Assembly: GCF_019097595.1 (NCBI RefSeq)
Contig: NC_080720.1
Span: forward strand, 26,764,352 to 26,828,351
Reading direction: 5' to 3'
DNA length: 64,000 nt
Source of the DNA: Hemibagrus wyckioides
Lineage: Eukaryota; Chordata; Actinopteri; Siluriformes; Bagridae
This document shows, in pieces, positions 61,001-64,000 of this stretch. The position numbers and the translations under genes are program-made. Positions within the stretch are counted from its first letter, which is position 1, and each line of letters opens with the position of its first letter. The notes under the pieces are model-generated. The model was not told where the DNA came from. It searched no databases and worked only from the letters and a program-made list of their open reading frames with translations.

Positions 61001-61660
61001 TGCATGCATGCAGACCAAGAGTATAAGGTGGGTTCAGGTGGGTTTTATTGTTATGCCATTCTATTCTATACATTGGAACGAAATATCATTACTTCAGGAC
61101 TATGGTGTAACATGTTGTCATAGTACACAAGACTGCTTGCAAGTGCGGACATTAAAAACAATGGACAATAAAAAACAGGACAGAACTTAAAGGACAACAG
61201 TGCAGTGTTGTGTTGGAGAACTATTGCAGCAGTTGTCTGTTAGCTATTGTGTAGTGTAGCAGCAATAAATGTAGCAGCAATAAGAGGTGCCTTTTTCCAT
61301 TATATGACATTTGACAGAGGCTATGTTTACCTCCTAGGTGGCACTAAGAGGTTTGTAACTGGCAGACATTTGTGAAGAGGTGACATGGTGTCAAAGCCGA
61401 ATCTACTGCGAGTCCAGAACACCTACACCTCCCACTCGCCTGATTATTGATGGTGCCTGATTCTTTCTGCCCTTGATTTTTAATTTTGATTCTCCTTCAT
61501 TACTCCATTTGCATGATCAGTTGACCCATGTCATGTCTTCTGATTGGGATTTTTAAATCACACTAAGCCTTCATCCATTTTCAAGACACACGCTTCACTG
61601 TTGTCACTGGTGTTCGAACAGTTCTTGCTGTCTTTCCCTAAATAGTAGATATACTAAGCA
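58020..61660. other. Flank without recognised genes
   Basis: Non-coding with scattered poly-T and poly-A runs. 59168-59236 holds a short tandem duplication (ctccaataccatcatactcc and its variant). The frames at 59566-60121 do not resemble a known protein. 61150-61210 looks like the end of a dispersed repeat. Confidence 0.4.
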
Positions 61661-61663
61661 TCA

Positions 61664-61910
61664 GGTCTTTGACTGATTCTCATCCACAGGAATGTTCATT
61701 ATTACCAGATTAGCATTCTCTAGCATTCTCATTAGCAATAGAAAGCTGTATCAGTACTTGAGTGACTCTTATCATCAGTAGAAACAGTATCAGGACTCAA
61801 GTGATTCTTATTTTACAAATAACACCACGATCAGCACTTGAGTAAATCTCACCTTCAGCAAGGAGGAGCATCATATTTAAGTGTCTATCATTCTCAAGAG
61901 GTAGCAATAT
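61664..61910. repeat. Decayed ~40-bp minisatellite
   Basis: At least four diverged units of 39-41 bases, each opening with a form of cagtacttgagtgactctta, at about 61752, 61791, 61832 and 61872. Two more degraded units may precede them. Confidence 0.65.
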
Positions 61911-62372
61911 TGATGTGTTGAGCAGTCATCATTCCTCATATAGAAAAAAGTATCAGTCTGTATTGTAAGCGCTGTCTGGAGAGTGCATCAGGGCATTTTA
62001 TGAGCCTTTGTGGCAAGTTTTGACATATCCAAAGACCACTAGTTCCAGAAGAAAATCACCTACACTGTCTAGAATGAAAGGAAGTAGAACCACCATTATG
62101 CTACTCTAATTAGTTGTAGAACAATGGTTATATACTGGACATATCCTACTGTTCACTTGTCACAGTTCTCCCATTGTCACTATGTCAAACTTGAATATAC
62201 TGTGGAAATATGAATGCAAGCTAGTCGTAGAAATGCTTGAAACATCCATACCTCTATGGTACTGTGTTGCCTCCAGGCAAGATGATCAAATAGGGCCTGC
62301 TGCAACAACACCAGCTTTTTGAGTCCATTCTTTGTCATGAGGGGAGAGCCTAATACTAATCAATAGAAATGT

Positions 62373-62476
<104 letters not shown>

Positions 62477-62526
62477 TTTTTTTTAAATGGTCATATGGTG
62501 TTCTGGCACCCAATTTGAATAGTAGG

Positions 62527-62548
62527 TATACATGCTGCAGTTCATGTT

Positions 62549-62582
<34 letters not shown>

Positions 62583-62617
62583 CACTGTATATAGCTATAC
62601 ATACTGCAGTTCATGTT

Positions 62618-62659
<42 letters not shown>

Positions 62660-62771
62660 TGTATACACTGTATATAGCTATACATACTGCAGTTCATGTT
62701 CATGTGTCTGTGTGTGTGTGTGTGTGTGTGTGTATACACTGTATATAGCTATACATACTGCAGTTCATGTT

Positions 62772-62813
<42 letters not shown>

Positions 62814-62922
62814 CACTGTATATAGCTATACATACTGCAGTTCATGTTCATGTGTCTGTGTGTGTGTGTGTGTGTGTGTGTATACACTGTATATAGCTAT
62901 ACATACTGCAGTTCATGTTCAT

Positions 62923-62954
<32 letters not shown>

Positions 62955-62992
62955 ATACACTGTATATAGCTATACATGCTGCAGTTCATGTT

Positions 62993-63026
<34 letters not shown>

Positions 63027-63061
63027 CACTGTATATAGCTATACATGCTGCAGTTCATGTT

Positions 63062-63105
<44 letters not shown>

Positions 63106-63639
63106 CACTGTATATAGCTATACATGCTGCAGTTCATGTTCATGTGTGTGTGTGTGTGTGTGTATACACTGTATATAGCTATACATGCTGCAGTTCATGT
63201 TCATGTGTGTGTGTGTGTATACACTGTATATAGCTATACATGCTGCAGTTCATGTTCATGTGTGTGTGTGTGTGTGTGTATACACTGTATATAGCTATAC
63301 ATGCTGCAGTTCATGTTCATGTGTGTGTGTGTGTGTGTATACACTGTATATAGCTATACATGCTGCAGTTCATGTTCATGTTCATGTGTGTGTGTGTGTG
63401 TGTGTGTATACACTGTATATAGCTATACATGCTGCAGTTCATGTTCATGTGTGTGTGTGTGTGTGTATACACTGTATATAGCTATACATGCTGCAGTTCA
63501 TGTTCATGTGTGTGTGTGTGTGTGTGTGTATACACTGTATATAGCTATACATGCTGCAGTTCATGTTCATGTTCATGTGTGTGTGTGTGTGTGTGTGTAT
63601 ACACTGTATATAGCTATACATACTGCAGTTCATGTTCAT

Positions 63640-63671
<32 letters not shown>

Positions 63672-63709
63672 ATACACTGTATATAGCTATACATGCTGCA
63701 GTTCATGTT

Positions 63710-63743
<34 letters not shown>

Positions 63744-63778
63744 CACTGTATATAGCTATACATGCTGCAGTTCATGTT

Positions 63779-63818
<40 letters not shown>

Positions 63819-63853
63819 CACTGTATATAGCTATACATGCTGCAGTTCATGTT

Positions 63854-63891
<38 letters not shown>

Positions 63892-64000
63892 CACTGTATA
63901 TAGCTATACATGCTGCAGTTCATGTTCATGTGTGTGTGTGTGTGTGTGTGTGTATACACTGTATATAACTATACATGCTACAGTTCATGTTCATGTGTGT
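62527..64000. repeat. Minisatellite of a ~46-bp core joined by variable (TG)n
   Basis: About 21 units. Each has a core with tatacactgtatatagctat, then acatgctgcagttcatgttc, then atg and a (TG)n run whose length varies, so the unit period ranges from about 56 to 83 bases. Core variants are catactgc against catgctgc, tgtgtctgtg after some cores, and an extra ttcatg near 63370 and 63565. The array runs off the window. Cys/Val-rich frames here are artefacts. Confidence 0.97.

Noticed and set aside
62515..63903. Cys/Val-rich frames up to 200 residues
   Set aside because: Minisatellite with TG runs; the same peptide recurs in shifted frames.
62527..64000. CRISPR-like repeat array
   Set aside because: Spacers are TG runs, not unique sequence, and the DNA is vertebrate.

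Overview
The window is vertebrate nuclear DNA, almost certainly from a teleost fish. The evidence is two intron-containing genes with fish-like protein sequence, many degraded Tc1/mariner copies, tRNA-derived SINEs, hAT-type and foldback MITEs, a DIRS-like remnant, and very dense microsatellites. A catfish or other otophysan is possible from the look of the SINE tails, but I cannot prove it. There is no bacterial-style operon, CRISPR array or phage content.

Two protein-coding genes can be read, and they converge tail to tail. On the + strand, the last two exons of chpf (chondroitin polymerizing factor) lie at 1120-1302 and 3482-4744; its earlier exons are left of the window. On the - strand, asic4 (acid-sensing ion channel family member 4) is complete. 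I rebuilt ten coding exons from 44696 down to 9154. All introns are GT-AG, all phases agree, and together they give a 545-residue protein that ends in ...DFAC. CHPF and ASIC4 are also convergent neighbours on human chromosome 2q35, so this is conserved synteny.

Layout: 1-4744 is the 3' part of chpf, with a Tc1-like copy that carries a nested SINE in its last intron. 4745-9153 is the chpf 3' UTR, the intergenic gap and the asic4 3' UTR, with SINE pieces. 9154-18487 holds asic4 exons 10 to 2, with Tc1 remnants in introns 9 and 6. 18488-44117 is the 25.6-kb first intron, which contains long microsatellites, a DIRS-like fragment, a foldback MITE and a hAT MITE. 44118-44696 is coding exon 1. 44697-64000 is the upstream flank of asic4, with CT/GA-rich promoter-proximal DNA, compound TG/AG repeats, candidate conserved noncoding segments, a decayed ~40-bp minisatellite, and a (TG)n-linked minisatellite that runs off the right edge.

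The two genes do not share a pathway. CHPF acts in the Golgi with chondroitin synthases to extend chondroitin chains. ASIC4 is a plasma-membrane DEG/ENaC subunit, mainly neuronal. I found no undescribed biological system. The most unusual items are repeat architectures: the terminal minisatellite, an inverted duplication around AT tracts, and a foldback MITE. Residue-level features of the ASIC4 and CHPF proteins are also worth a look.
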